A stretch of 64,000 bases of DNA from VYFG01 sp965204165 (GCA_965204165.1 OZ241969.1:248001-312000), one strand, 5' to 3'; shown: positions 19,098 through 28,678, counted from the first letter of the stretch. Numbers and translations: made by a program. The notes: a model not told the origin generated them from the letters alone.

Positions 19098-19398
19098 AGA
19101 CAACCTCGCGCGACTTATCGATAGCCGCAAGTAAGTACGGGTTCCGGATAGCGTCCGATTCAACCAGGTCCACAGATCGACCCAATGCCTGGCGCAATGC
19201 CTCGGCAAAATCGAAGTACTGCTGGAGTGGCGCCCGGTCACCATCGAGCCTGAATTCCACCAGAAAGTCGGCATCGCTGGTTCGGGGATCGAAGTCCGTG
19301 CCACGCGCTGCAGAACCGAACACTTCGAGCCGCACAACGCCGTGGCGTCGGCACAGCTCGGCCAGTTCTTCCTTCTTGTCAGCGATCTCGGCGTGCAT
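19087..19398 (-). CDS. mntA: MntA-family nucleotidyltransferase antitoxin
   Basis: The 103-residue protein is a minimal nucleotidyltransferase with the signature GSAARGTDF followed by TSDADFLVEF. These are the G-S-x-x-R-G and D-x-D features of MNT-type polbeta-fold enzymes. In characterised pairs MntA adds AMP residues to HepT and so disarms it. The ATG at 19398 follows the hsdM stop (19444) by 45 bp. The 11-bp overlap with hepT indicates coupled translation. Confidence 0.9.
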   Translation of the reverse strand: MHAEIADKKEELAELCRRHGVVRLEVFGSAARGTDFDPRTSDADFLVEFRLDGDRAPLQQYFDFAEALRQALGRSVDLVESDAIRNPYLLAAIDKSREVVYAS

Positions 19399-19443
19399 GG
19401 TCTATCCTCCCATTGTTACGGCAACCGACGGCATATATCCACG

Positions 19444-20895
19444 TCATCGCAGCAGAGCCTCCGCCAGAACGTTTTTCAACTGGTCTCGCAACGCAGTCAC
19501 CTTGGTCTCAACCCTAGTCAGTTCCGCCAACAGCGTTTCAGGGTCACCGTAGTTCTCGACATCGGTATGGGGATTCTTGATGTCCAGATTGTAGCCGCGT
19601 TCCCTGATGACCTCGACACCGACCTCCCAGGCCCGCTCGCCTTCCTCGCGTCCAATGCGTTTCGCCCCGCCCCACCAGTCGGTGCAGTCGGCAAAATGTT
19701 CATGACGAATAGGCCGGGTCATCGAGTAGGCCTTCTGACCCTCTGGCACCTGGTGCTCCCAGAACCAGATATCCCTTGTCGGTTCTCCCTTCTCGAAGAA
19801 CAGCAGGTTGGTCCCGATCGAGGCATAGGGACGGAAGACCGAATTAGGCAGGCGCACGATGGTGTGAAGATTGCACTCCTCCATCAAGTGCTCCTTGAGC
19901 CGGGTCTTGACGCCCTCCCCGAACAGCGAGCCATCGGGAAGGACCACGGCGGCTCGCCCACCAGGCTTGAGAAGCCGGATAATCAAGGCGAGGAACAGAT
20001 CAGCCGTCTCGCGCGTCTGGAAGTGTTTCGGGAAGTTGGACTCGATGCCCGGCTCCTCCTTGCCGCCGAACGGCGGATTGGTCAGCACGATATCCACGCG
20101 GTCGTCCCGACCCCAGGAAACATAGGGGCGGGAAAGCGTGTTGTCGTGGCGAAGAAACGACGGATCCTCGATGTTGTGCAGGAGCATGTTGGTGACGGCC
20201 AACATGTGGGGAAGTGGCTTCTTCTCCACGGCGCGAAGATCAGCCTGCATCCTGACCTCGTCCTCCGGACGCTTCACGTACCGCTCGCGCATGTGCCGGA
20301 TGGCGCAGGTAAGAAACCCACCGGTGCCGCAGGCTGGGTCGAGCAGCGTCTCTCCCGGCCTGGGATCGATCATCTCCGTCATGAAGGAAGTGACAGCGCG
20401 CGGTGTGTAGTATTCGCCCGCGTTACCGGCTGATTGCAGATCGTTCAGAATTTGCTCGTAGATGTCGCCGAAGTGCTGGCGCTCGGCCAGGTTGTTGAAG
20501 TCGATGTCGTTGATCTTGTTCACGACCTGGCGGATGAGCTGGCCGGACTTCATGTAGTTGTAGGCATCCTCGAAGACTTCCCGCACGACACGGGCGCGTG
20601 GGCCGCTTGCAGGCGGAAGTTCCTTAAGCGTTGGAAAGAGATCCTCGTCGATGAAGGCAACCAGTTGGTCACCGGTGATCCCTTCCGGGTCGCGCGCCCA
20701 GTTGCGCCATTGCAGCCCCTCGGGGACTGGCGAGCGGTACCCATCCTTCAGCAGTTCGAGTTCCTGATCCTGGTCGTCGATGATCTTCAGGAAGAACATC
20801 CAGCACAATTGGCCGATGCGCTGCGCATCGCCATCGACGCCGACATCCTGGCGCATGATGTCCTGAATGGATTTGACGAGGCCGCTGACGGACAT
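19444..20895 (-). CDS. hsdM: Type I restriction-modification methyltransferase HsdM
   Basis: HsdM transfers a methyl group from S-adenosylmethionine to adenine in the host recognition site. The 483-residue protein has an N-terminal helical HsdM domain (MSVSGLVKSIQDIMRQDVGV). The SAM-binding motif I is DPACGTGGFL (about residues 186-195) and the catalytic motif IV is NPPF (273-276), as in N6-adenine enzymes. GEYYTPRAVTSFM, just before motif I, is typical. It lies 3 bp downstream of hsdR and upstream of mntA, unlike the usual hsdM-hsdS adjacency. Confidence 0.95.
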   Translation of the reverse strand: MSVSGLVKSIQDIMRQDVGVDGDAQRIGQLCWMFFLKIIDDQDQELELLKDGYRSPVPEGLQWRNWARDPEGITGDQLVAFIDEDLFPTLKELPPASGPRARVVREVFEDAYNYMKSGQLIRQVVNKINDIDFNNLAERQHFGDIYEQILNDLQSAGNAGEYYTPRAVTSFMTEMIDPRPGETLLDPACGTGGFLTCAIRHMRERYVKRPEDEVRMQADLRAVEKKPLPHMLAVTNMLLHNIEDPSFLRHDNTLSRPYVSWGRDDRVDIVLTNPPFGGKEEPGIESNFPKHFQTRETADLFLALIIRLLKPGGRAAVVLPDGSLFGEGVKTRLKEHLMEECNLHTIVRLPNSVFRPYASIGTNLLFFEKGEPTRDIWFWEHQVPEGQKAYSMTRPIRHEHFADCTDWWGGAKRIGREEGERAWEVGVEVIRERGYNLDIKNPHTDVENYGDPETLLAELTRVETKVTALRDQLKNVLAEALLR

Positions 20896-20898
20896 GGT

Positions 20899-23349
20899 TC
20901 AGGCGGCGTCCCGGTAGAGGGCTGATTGCAGATCGTGGATGGCCTGCTCGAAGGCGGGCTTGCCGCCGAAGGCGCCCACGAGTTCAAGCGGTGTCCCGAG
21001 TTTGTCGAGCGGCGGGATCCTGAGTACGTTGGCGTCGTCAAGATTGAGTACGCCGTCATCGGCGTATTTATCGAGCAGCGCATCGAGCACGGCGCGGGCC
21101 CGGTCTCCGAATCTTGTGAACACGTCCCGTTTCTTCACGTTCTCGGCCCGCTCGCGACGGGTCAGCGGCTTGGCGTCGAAGGCAATATGACAGACAAGAT
21201 CGAAGGGGTCCAGGTCCTTGCCCAGTTCCTCGGCGATTACCGTCAATGGGAGTCCCTCGGCCGCCATCTCGTCGAGAACGGCCTTACGGCGCTCGGCCGT
21301 ATCCCAGCGCCCGAGGAAATCGTCAAGGCTGGCGAAACGCTTTCGCAAGGTCCTCCTGGCAAAGTCGCGCAGGGATTCGGTGACGAGTTTTCCCTCCTGG
21401 TCGAGGTATTGGATTCTCTCGGCGACAATGGCCGCCTCGATACCGTCGACATAGACTTTCCTTCGACGCTTGGGCTTCTCGCCACCGGGTGGCTGCAATC
21501 CCGGATCGGAGATATCCGTCTCAAGGCTGATCGGCGGCTCCGATTCCGAAGCGACCTCGTCATGGGCCGGAGGTGTATCTGGTGGAGCGATAGGGTCGTC
21601 TTCACCGGGCTCGTAGATCTGCACCGGCTCGCCGTCGAACTCGGGATCCGCAAAATGGCCGGTCGCGCCCCGGAAGTCGATCAGGGTGAAATAGAGTTTG
21701 CCCGTATCCTCGTGCACACGTATGCCCCGACCGACGATCTGCTTGAACTCGGTCATCGAGCCCACCTCCCGATCGAGTACGATCAGCCGGCAGGTCTGCA
21801 CGTCGACGCCGGTGGAGAGCAGGCGCGACGTGGTGACCAGAACCGGGTATTTCGATTCCGGGTCGATGAAATTGTCGAGTTGGTCCTGTCCCTCGGCATC
21901 GTCGCCGGTAATGCGCATGACATAGCGGAGGTTGTCATCCACGAGATCGGCGTTTTCGTTGATCAGCGCCTGGCGCATGCGTGCGGCATGTTCCTGGTCA
22001 ACGCAAAAGATGATCGCCTTCTGGAACCGATCACCGCTCTCCCTCAGAAAGGCAGTGACTTTCTGCGCTACCAGTTTCGTGCGTCCGTCGATGACCAGCG
22101 TGCGGTCGAAGTCCTTGACGTTGTAAATTCGGTCTTCGACCAATTCGCCATCACGGTCTCGCTGTCCCTTCTCCGGGCGGTATCCCTCCACATCGCGGTC
22201 AACATGGACCTTGACCACCTTGTAGGGCGCCAGGAAACCGTCGCGGATGCCCTGTTTCAGGGAGTAGGTATAGACCGGATCCCCGAAGTAGGCGATATTG
22301 GAAGCATATCTTGTTTCCTTCGGGGTGGCGGTAAGGCCGATTTGGGTGGCGGAGGAAAAGTACTCCAGTATCTCGCGCCAGGCAGAATCTTCGGCGGCAC
22401 TGCCACGGTGGCATTCGTCGACGACGATCAGGTCGAAGAAGCCGGGAGACAGCTCCCGGTAGAGCTTCTGATGGTTCTCCGGCCCGGTGATCGCCTGATA
22501 CAGGGCCAGATAGATCTCGTAGGATGTGTCGATTCGGCGCCTGGCGTCCATCGCTCGACGCAGATCCACAAAGGTGCCGTCGTCCCGTTCGATGGTCTTG
22601 GCCCGGGTGGAAAGCTTGGCCATGGCGCCGCCGAAGGGTCGGAAATCGTTGACCATGGTCTGGTCGATCAGCACGTTGCGGTCTGCGAGAAACAGGATAC
22701 GTTTGCAGTGCCGCGCCTTCCACAGGCGCCAGATGATCTGGAAGGCGGTATAGGTCTTGCCGGTGCCGGTCGCCATGACGAGCAAAATGCGGTCCTGTCT
22801 CCTGCCGATGGCTTCGATCGTCGCATTGATGGCATTGGCCTGATAGTAACGTGGGATCTTGCCGGCGCTGTCCTCGTGGTAATCCTGAAGGACGATCCTT
22901 TCAGCTTCCGGGGCCAGCTTCTTCCAAACGCAATAGCGCCGCCATAACTCGATGGGCGACGGGAATGCGTCAAGCGCCAGATCCGACTCCCGGGGCGTCC
23001 TGGCGCCCGTGCGGTCGTGGAACACGAAGCCGTCCCCGTTCGAGGAGAAGGCAAAAGGAATATTCAGCGTCTCTGCGTAGCCGAGCGCCTGCTGCATGCC
23101 GTCTCCGATGCTGTGGGAATTGTCTTTCGCCTCGACAACCGCAATGGGGATGTTGGACTTGTAGTACAGGATGTAATCCGCACGCTTGACTCGTCCGCGC
23201 GAAACGAACTTCCCGCGCACGTTGATGCGCCCGGCGGTGAAGCTCACCTCTTCACGGATCTGCGTCATGTCGTCCCATCCCGCCTGCCGCAGGGCGGGCG
23301 TGATGAATTTCGTGCAGATATCGCGTTCCGTCAGGCTTTGCTTGTCCAT
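20899..23349 (-). CDS. hsdR: Type I restriction endonuclease subunit HsdR
   Basis: HsdR drives DNA translocation and cleavage when the site is unmethylated. The 816-residue protein has an N-terminal PD-(D/E)XK-type nuclease (Asp58, then EAK at 73-75 in VVEAKDNSHS). The SF2 motor has Walker A MATGTGKT (192-199), DECH (311-314), TATPKET motif III and an R-x-x-R-in-GRGIR motif VI (QIVGRGIRVHEDTGKLYF). A C-terminal EcoEI-type helical domain follows an acidic, proline-rich linker (about 595-635). It is the first gene of the operon and starts at ATG 23349. Confidence 0.95.
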   Translation of the reverse strand: MDKQSLTERDICTKFITPALRQAGWDDMTQIREEVSFTAGRINVRGKFVSRGRVKRADYILYYKSNIPIAVVEAKDNSHSIGDGMQQALGYAETLNIPFAFSSNGDGFVFHDRTGARTPRESDLALDAFPSPIELWRRYCVWKKLAPEAERIVLQDYHEDSAGKIPRYYQANAINATIEAIGRRQDRILLVMATGTGKTYTAFQIIWRLWKARHCKRILFLADRNVLIDQTMVNDFRPFGGAMAKLSTRAKTIERDDGTFVDLRRAMDARRRIDTSYEIYLALYQAITGPENHQKLYRELSPGFFDLIVVDECHRGSAAEDSAWREILEYFSSATQIGLTATPKETRYASNIAYFGDPVYTYSLKQGIRDGFLAPYKVVKVHVDRDVEGYRPEKGQRDRDGELVEDRIYNVKDFDRTLVIDGRTKLVAQKVTAFLRESGDRFQKAIIFCVDQEHAARMRQALINENADLVDDNLRYVMRITGDDAEGQDQLDNFIDPESKYPVLVTTSRLLSTGVDVQTCRLIVLDREVGSMTEFKQIVGRGIRVHEDTGKLYFTLIDFRGATGHFADPEFDGEPVQIYEPGEDDPIAPPDTPPAHDEVASESEPPISLETDISDPGLQPPGGEKPKRRRKVYVDGIEAAIVAERIQYLDQEGKLVTESLRDFARRTLRKRFASLDDFLGRWDTAERRKAVLDEMAAEGLPLTVIAEELGKDLDPFDLVCHIAFDAKPLTRRERAENVKKRDVFTRFGDRARAVLDALLDKYADDGVLNLDDANVLRIPPLDKLGTPLELVGAFGGKPAFEQAIHDLQSALYRDAA

Positions 23350-23430
23350 GGCGTTTAACGGGCACCCGATTCTGTACTGCTCACTGCTGCTTCTCCATTT
23401 CTGTTCGGAATTGAAACGATTTCGGAAATT

Positions 23431-23568
23431 TCAGCCTTTCGTATTCTCTACAGGAAATACCGCGACAATCGGCTGCCCGTACTCGGCAACTGCAACCGGG
23501 TCGGCGCGGACAAGATCGATCAGCCGGTCAAAGTCGTATTTTGCTTCTTTGGCACTAGGAATTTGCAT
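23431..23568 (-). CDS. Short Phd/YefM-type antitoxin, orphan
   Basis: A 45-residue ORF from the ATG at 23568 to a TGA at 23431-23433. The protein begins MQIPSAKEAKYDFDRLIDLV and continues with the phrase DPVAVAEYGQPIVAV, matching the N-terminal DNA-binding half of Phd/YefM antitoxins (AREAK...LIDLARAEPVAVTKHGRPVAVV). AAGG lies 7 nt before the start. The toxin-binding C-terminal half is missing and no toxin gene follows; hsdR begins 81 bp downstream. It may be an antitoxin relic, or a mini-regulator of the hsd operon. Confidence 0.65.
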   Translation of the reverse strand: MQIPSAKEAKYDFDRLIDLVRADPVAVAEYGQPIVAVFPVENTKG

Positions 23569-23823
23569 TAGACTACCTTCCATGGAGGATCAGTTTTGGC
23601 CATTTTGGCCGGAATTGCAATACATACTTACCGATCACACCCACTCCCATACGCTATGCGCTTTGGGTGTTTCATGTTGGATCGTATGATGGAGGTACTG
23701 GAATTTTGGATTGGGACCCAGCTGCGAACTGCTTGCGGACACAGAAAAAGCAATAAGCGCTCCGTGCCTTTAATCATAAATCCGGCACATTCACTCATAT
23801 TGAGCAATTGAGGGATTGTTCAT

Positions 23824-24525
23824 CTACTCACCTGCTTCTTCCCGTTGATTCCATTCCTGTAGCCAATTCGAACAAAACTTCAACCGCTCTTCATGAGAAA
23901 GCGGTTCCAGATAAGCCGCAACACCTTCAAAACCCAGTAAATATTCCGGCAACTCGGTGTCTCCTAGCATTTCCTTCGAGTTCGCGTGGGAAAATGTCAA
24001 CAGAACCAATCCCTCATTCCCAAGCCCATTCTTGTCGAGATCAAAGTAAGACGCTTGTGCCTGAAGCAACAGAAGCAGATTGTCCACCTCATCCATGGAA
24101 ATATGGGCGCTCGCGTCTCTATCCGCATGCTTGAGAAAATTGGCAACTTTATTACGTTTATCCCAGAACCATTTCGCGAAATCTGGAGTAGCCGAGGCAT
24201 TTATGTCCTCGAACCTCGAAGTTGCGGTTATCATGGGAAGTTGTTCCGCCAATTCCCGGATTCTGGCCATCTGTTCTTGATCTTCGGTGACAAAATCGGG
24301 AAGGGTGCCGCGGCGGTGATCCCGTACAAAATAGAAGCACAACATCAGCCAGTAGTCGGCCGCCTCATCCCGGCCTCGTTTCGATTTGAGGTCGGCGATG
24401 ATTCGATACGCGGCCGAAGCTACAGTATGAACAGCAAGTTCATCCTCCCCCGCAAAATACATCCTGATTGCAGCACAAAGCTGGCGTTGTGCTGCTGCCA
24501 ATTTAGTCAGGTGAATGTTGCTCAT
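23824..24525 (-). CDS. Unrecognised helical protein, 233 residues
   Basis: The start is the ATG at 24525 (MSNIHLTKLAAAQRQLCAAI), 4 codons inside the longest reading frame. The protein is predominantly helical with no signal or membrane segment. Distinctive phrases are YFAGEDELAVHTVASAAYRI, DEAADYWLMLCFYFVRDH, and an EDINASATPDFAKWFWDKRN segment. I recognise no catalytic motif. The phrase 'aged or infrequent HTVASAAYRII' recurs in uncharacterised proteins near mobile DNA in my memory, but I cannot name the family. GC is lower than in the hsd operon. Confidence 0.65.
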   Translation of the reverse strand: MSNIHLTKLAAAQRQLCAAIRMYFAGEDELAVHTVASAAYRIIADLKSKRGRDEAADYWLMLCFYFVRDHRRGTLPDFVTEDQEQMARIRELAEQLPMITATSRFEDINASATPDFAKWFWDKRNKVANFLKHADRDASAHISMDEVDNLLLLLQAQASYFDLDKNGLGNEGLVLLTFSHANSKEMLGDTELPEYLLGFEGVAAYLEPLSHEERLKFCSNWLQEWNQREEAGE

Positions 24526-24894
24526 GCCACCCGGCAAGGGTGAAACCCGTAGCCAGCTGCTGTACGGCCCGGGCCAGCCGGGTTCATGGCAAAATCAGGG
24601 GGTCCTACGCCGAGGGCATAGGGATTTACGCGTGGGTTCATTCAGCCGCTTCTGGGTGGTTTATCCGTGGCCGACATGACACCATTGATTCGGTCGCCTG
24701 CCGGATACAGACAGTTTACCTTCCATTGCCATAAACTTCCTGGATATCGCGGCGACCTATTCACGGATTGGTATTGTCGGCTCGTCAGCCCCGTTGCCAA
24801 CGCGTATCCGCCGCTTGCGGGCAGCGGCCTCATTGAAGAACCTGCGTGATGTCGAGCTTGAGTGCGGACAGTATTGTACGGGGACACCATTTTC
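24526..24894. other. Intergenic stretch, nothing recognised
   Basis: About 370 bp between two minus-strand genes of unknown function. No coding frame with plausible composition or start, no RNA gene and no strong hairpin was seen. Confidence 0.5.
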
Positions 24895-26553
24895 TCAATA
24901 TGTGAATTTGGCCAGAATTTCCTGCCTGAGCCGTTCAACGGATCTTCCATCATCCTCACGCCATTCTGACGGCTCAATCCTTCGCTTCTCAAGCAGTAGG
25001 ATCAATGAGCGTCTGAGATCGGTTAACACCTGTGCAGGTGTGGATCCGGGTTCGTCAGGACGAAACATGCTGCCCCGGATCTCAAAATTATTCCGTGCCT
25101 CCTTCATGCTGTATGCCGACCCTTTCCAATCTGGCTCGGAGGATTCTCTCGACACAGTCGCTGATTCATCCGGCTCGGGGAAGACCCAAGCATCGCGGTG
25201 ATACCAGAAGCCATGTAATCGCAGGACGAGCTGAGCATCGTCGTCTTCAAGGCCAGCGCCGAAGTCGGGATACCCGCAGATGGGGCATTCCCTGGGCAGG
25301 AAGCGGTTGCGGTCGCCCTGGCCGAAATTCGGATATCCGCAACATGCACAGACCGGCTTCCGGAAAATTTCCCAGTGCTGCCACCACCATGACCATCGCT
25401 GGCCCCAGGAAGAATTCAGGTCAAGTTCCGCACTGTCCAGCTTCCAGATGACAGGGCCTTCTTCACCGATACCGGGCTCGCGGATAAGCGAGATGCCGTC
25501 ATTAAAGAGCACCTTGAGTATGTCACCTTCAATTCCCGCGTGATTCTCGATTGCGAGAACGACGCCTTCGCCGAACATGACGGTCTCGATCCAGGTGCCG
25601 GGAGGCAGACGTTCGCGCACAGGCCGGAGATCCGTGGGCCCGGGATCGTCCACTTTCATCCATTGGCAGAGGTCTGCCTCGGGCGCCATTTTCGCCGTCC
25701 GTCCGCGAAAATCCACATCCATGGTCGAATTGCGCACCGCAAGAAGCTGTCCATATCCGTGTCGAGGATGACGAATCCAGTCGCCCGGCGAGTAAACGTC
25801 CTTGAGTGAAGGAATCCGTTTTCGCCTGCGGACCGACTTCCAGTTGGTAATGTGTGGCCGGAAATCCTCGTCGATCTCGTCGCCATAGGACAGTTTCATG
25901 ATATGCGGCGGATCGGGCATCATAGTCAGTACCTCGGCCGGGCGGTAGCGTCCCGTGTCGATCCAACTGCCCGGCTGCACACGGGGTTTTCGGGGACCCT
26001 GGCGCAAAGGAATGTTTCTGAGAGACGCCGGGAAACGGGGTTTGTTTCGAGGCGGGTGGGCGGCTGCCGCCAGCACGGCATTTACGGCGGCCTGCACGGC
26101 TGAAAGCGCTTCGGCCGCTGATATACTCCCGGATTCGATGTGTTCGTGAATCGCTGTTCTCGCCTTGCATTCCGCTTCCCACAGATCGTCAGGAGCCTTT
26201 TGGTCGAAGGCCCGGTGATACGTGTGGTTATTGACCGTTTTATCGACATCCCTCAAGCTTGCCCAGCACCAGGCCTTGACGGCGCAGGTGAGGGCCTTTG
26301 CGAGATCATCGGTCTGCCGGGCGGAGAATTCTTGCCCATGGTCCAGGGTATTGGTCAGAACCTTCAGGGCATCGCGTGCTTCGTATGCTGCCTGTCGTAC
26401 GTGATCCCGAGCGGTCGGCGGCCTTGTCGCGGAAACCTTCCATCTGAAGCCGATCCGGACAGTCTCCTGCTTGCCGCTTTTCGTCTTTTCGGCTGGCAGG
26501 ACAACATCGAATTCGTGACTGCCCTCCTGCGACGTTGGTGGTACCTTTTTCAT
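24895..26553 (-). CDS. Unknown 552-residue protein with CPCC-like zinc domain and Tudor-like repeats
   Basis: The N-terminal 180 residues are helical and charged. The middle has three G-(S/D/T)-W-I segments, two of which continue with RHPRHGYGQLLAVRNSTMDV and MFGEGVVLAIENHAGIEG. They look like UvrD/CarD-type Tudor folds that bind proteins or DNA. A zinc domain follows with two matching halves, CACCGYPNF and CPICGYPDF, the form seen in the Cys-rich CPCC family; the second half is followed by GLEDDDAQL. The C-terminal 100 residues include a helical EWREDDGRSVERLRQEI segment. No enzyme motif is visible. It has no close partner: the next gene is the convergent-looking, same-strand 233-residue protein 370 bp away. 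A role in protein binding or regulation is an inference. Confidence 0.75.
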   Translation of the reverse strand: MKKVPPTSQEGSHEFDVVLPAEKTKSGKQETVRIGFRWKVSATRPPTARDHVRQAAYEARDALKVLTNTLDHGQEFSARQTDDLAKALTCAVKAWCWASLRDVDKTVNNHTYHRAFDQKAPDDLWEAECKARTAIHEHIESGSISAAEALSAVQAAVNAVLAAAAHPPRNKPRFPASLRNIPLRQGPRKPRVQPGSWIDTGRYRPAEVLTMMPDPPHIMKLSYGDEIDEDFRPHITNWKSVRRRKRIPSLKDVYSPGDWIRHPRHGYGQLLAVRNSTMDVDFRGRTAKMAPEADLCQWMKVDDPGPTDLRPVRERLPPGTWIETVMFGEGVVLAIENHAGIEGDILKVLFNDGISLIREPGIGEEGPVIWKLDSAELDLNSSWGQRWSWWWQHWEIFRKPVCACCGYPNFGQGDRNRFLPRECPICGYPDFGAGLEDDDAQLVLRLHGFWYHRDAWVFPEPDESATVSRESSEPDWKGSAYSMKEARNNFEIRGSMFRPDEPGSTPAQVLTDLRRSLILLLEKRRIEPSEWREDDGRSVERLRQEILAKFTY

Positions 26554-26845
26554 AGTCAGACTTCCGCAGGCACTATAGATGAATCATGTAATTGTGTGGC
26601 AGCATTGGAGGTATCGCAAGTTACCAGAGGTTGGGGGCCAATCCCCATCGCTTCCGAATCAAGGTACCCGTATACCGGCTGGAAGGGCGGTCCAATTTTC
26701 CAAATTTCTCGGGTCATATCTCCGACCTTGTCGCTGTATTCTTCCTGACATGAGGGTCGTGGTATTGATCGGCTCCACAAGGTTACGTTGGAATGTTTCG
26801 TGAGTTTTCTCCATTCGGTGAACTATTCAGGGATATTGACGAACA
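26554..26845. other. Intergenic stretch, nothing recognised
   Basis: About 290 bp between the zinc-domain protein and the EamA transporter. No convincing coding frame or structured element was seen. Confidence 0.5.
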
Positions 26846-27778
26846 TTATTCTTGCGCATCGTCCCAATGCCCCCCGACCAGCGAGGAAACGGCCAGCAGG
26901 GCTCCGAGACTGTAGACCAGCAGGCCCGCCAGGGTGAACCCGGAAAACGCGACCCTGCCCTCGATCAGCTGCAGGCAGAAGACCACGAGGGGGCCGAGCG
27001 CCGTGATCGTGCTGAGCAGCAGGACGCCCACGCCCGAGACGGCCTTCTGCATCGCGTAGAGCGGAAACGCCATGATCGCGAAGCCGATGAGTATGGCGGT
27101 TGCCACCTCTCCTGCATCGACCGGCCCCTTGTAATCGAGTTGCAGGTACCAGCCTGCGGCAGCGAGGAGAATGTAGACCGGGAACCGAAACGCGAAGACC
27201 GTTGCCGGCCCAAGGCCGCTGGTGTCCAGTGTCCTGCAATGAACAAGCATCAATGCGAACGCGCTGCCCGAGAGGATCGAGCAGGCAAGGCCCGGCAGCG
27301 CCGCGGCATGGGTGGATCCGCGAACGAACCCGGAGAAGCCGAGCAGCGAGGCGCCGGCGAGAACGATAATTCCGAGCACGACGAGGCAAAACCCGACCTT
27401 TTCCCGCGTTCTGTTCAGGCTTGCAGGCTCCCCGATCCCCAGGCGGGCGAACACGATCGCGGAGACGGGCATGGCCGCCGCCGACACCGTGAAGGCCACG
27501 GCGGGCTCGATCAACTGGATCGCGAACAGGTACAGGACCCATCCCGCCGCGGTCGAGCAGTTGCAGGCAAGGAGGCCCTTGAGGTTCTGTTTGCACAGCC
27601 CGAACTGGCCCGGGTCGAACACCCGGATGCCCAATGCCAGGACAAGAGTCGTGATCCCGAAGACCCAGAACCCCAGGAAGAACGAATCCATTCTCTGGAG
27701 CACGGAACCGAAAAAGACGGACTGGGTGGATTCGAGCAGGATGAAGACGGCGCTCCACGCCAGCCCGGCAAGCGGCAT
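26846..27778 (-). CDS. EamA (DMT superfamily) membrane transporter
   Basis: The 310-residue protein begins at the ATG at 27778 (MPLAGLAWSAVFILLESTQS). It has about ten hydrophobic segments arranged as two EamA repeats, the usual drug/metabolite-transporter plan. Membrane segments such as LVVLGIIVLAGASLLGF and ATVFAFRFPVYILLAA are evident. The substrate cannot be told from sequence. An upstream in-frame extension of 47 codons is charged and lacks membrane character, so I excluded it. The gene is isolated from its neighbours. Confidence 0.75.
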   Translation of the reverse strand: MPLAGLAWSAVFILLESTQSVFFGSVLQRMDSFFLGFWVFGITTLVLALGIRVFDPGQFGLCKQNLKGLLACNCSTAAGWVLYLFAIQLIEPAVAFTVSAAAMPVSAIVFARLGIGEPASLNRTREKVGFCLVVLGIIVLAGASLLGFSGFVRGSTHAAALPGLACSILSGSAFALMLVHCRTLDTSGLGPATVFAFRFPVYILLAAAGWYLQLDYKGPVDAGEVATAILIGFAIMAFPLYAMQKAVSGVGVLLLSTITALGPLVVFCLQLIEGRVAFSGFTLAGLLVYSLGALLAVSSLVGGHWDDAQE

Positions 27779-28076
27779 GCCGGTTCGTTGCCGACCACCG
27801 TCGCAACTTTCCTGCAGGCCGCAGACTACTGGCTTGTTGCGCACGCGTTGATTCACCAGCGCATCGTCGTCACGCACGAGATCTCTACAGACAACACCAG
27901 CAAGACCAAGATTCCCCATGCCGGCATCGGCCTGCGCCGCATGAACCCATACGAAATGCTCCGCCGCGAGCGTGCGAGATTTGTCTTGGGCACAGCCAGT
28001 TTCGCGGCTTGATGGAAAAATTCACTGAATACCAATGTGAAATTCGCCACCCTTGCATGAGTTTCGCGAGACCGGG

Positions 28077-28678
28077 CTATCTTGCCTTGTTCTTTTCGAA
28101 GGCTTTCTCAAATGCGGAAAGCTCAGGATCCGGGGTTAGGGACCCACTGAAATTTTCCACTATATGAAACAGTTCGTCGTCAAATCCCTGGTGGCGCTTG
28201 AAAATTTTGTAATCGTTGCCGTCAATAAGTAACGCTCCCTTGAGCAGGGATACAGGTACTGGACCTTTGTATCCGGCCTCGACGCCGTAAAAAAAAGGCT
28301 TCTGAACGGCTCCTCGTTCTCCTTCTGCGACACTGTTCGACCCAACTCTTGGTTCCATTCCCTGCTTAGCTCCGCTGCGTTAATGAACCCAGCACCAGCG
28401 GTTTCATGGTCCAACTCCAGCCATAAACCGATACGCTTTTCATTTCGATGCCCGCCCAGCCAATCTTTCCATGAATCATGCGGCTTCGCCTCTTCTTCGG
28501 TTACGAAGTCGAAAAGAGAGACATATTCCTTCCATAAGCAAAATGACCCCTGATAACGATCCCCCAGATTTATTTTTCCGTCCCTGATTATCCCTTCCAG
28601 TCCTTCCCGGTTGGTTGCATGCCAGACACGATTGTTCAACTCTTGCCACAGTGGTTCTGGAACGCCGAGATTTTTCAT
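28077..28678 (-). pseudogene. Unknown gene split by a frameshift at a run of eight T
   Basis: Two minus-strand frames continue one another. The first, from the ATG at 28678 (MKNLGVPEPLWQELNNRVWH), runs coherently to ...NEEPFRSLFF. The second picks up with FYGVEAGYKGPVPVSLLKG and runs to the stop at 28077. They meet at eight T on the minus strand (28289-28296 as A), and a -1 shift joins them. The combined product would be about 200 residues. The region VWHATNREGLEGIIRDGKI resembles the start of ADP-ribosyltransferase/2'-phosphotransferase folds but this is weak. It may be an inactivating indel or a programmed -1 frameshift. Confidence 0.6.

Noticed and set aside
20926..22947. A 673-codon plus-strand frame opposite hsdR
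   Set aside because: hsdR motifs are all on the minus strand; this is a shadow.
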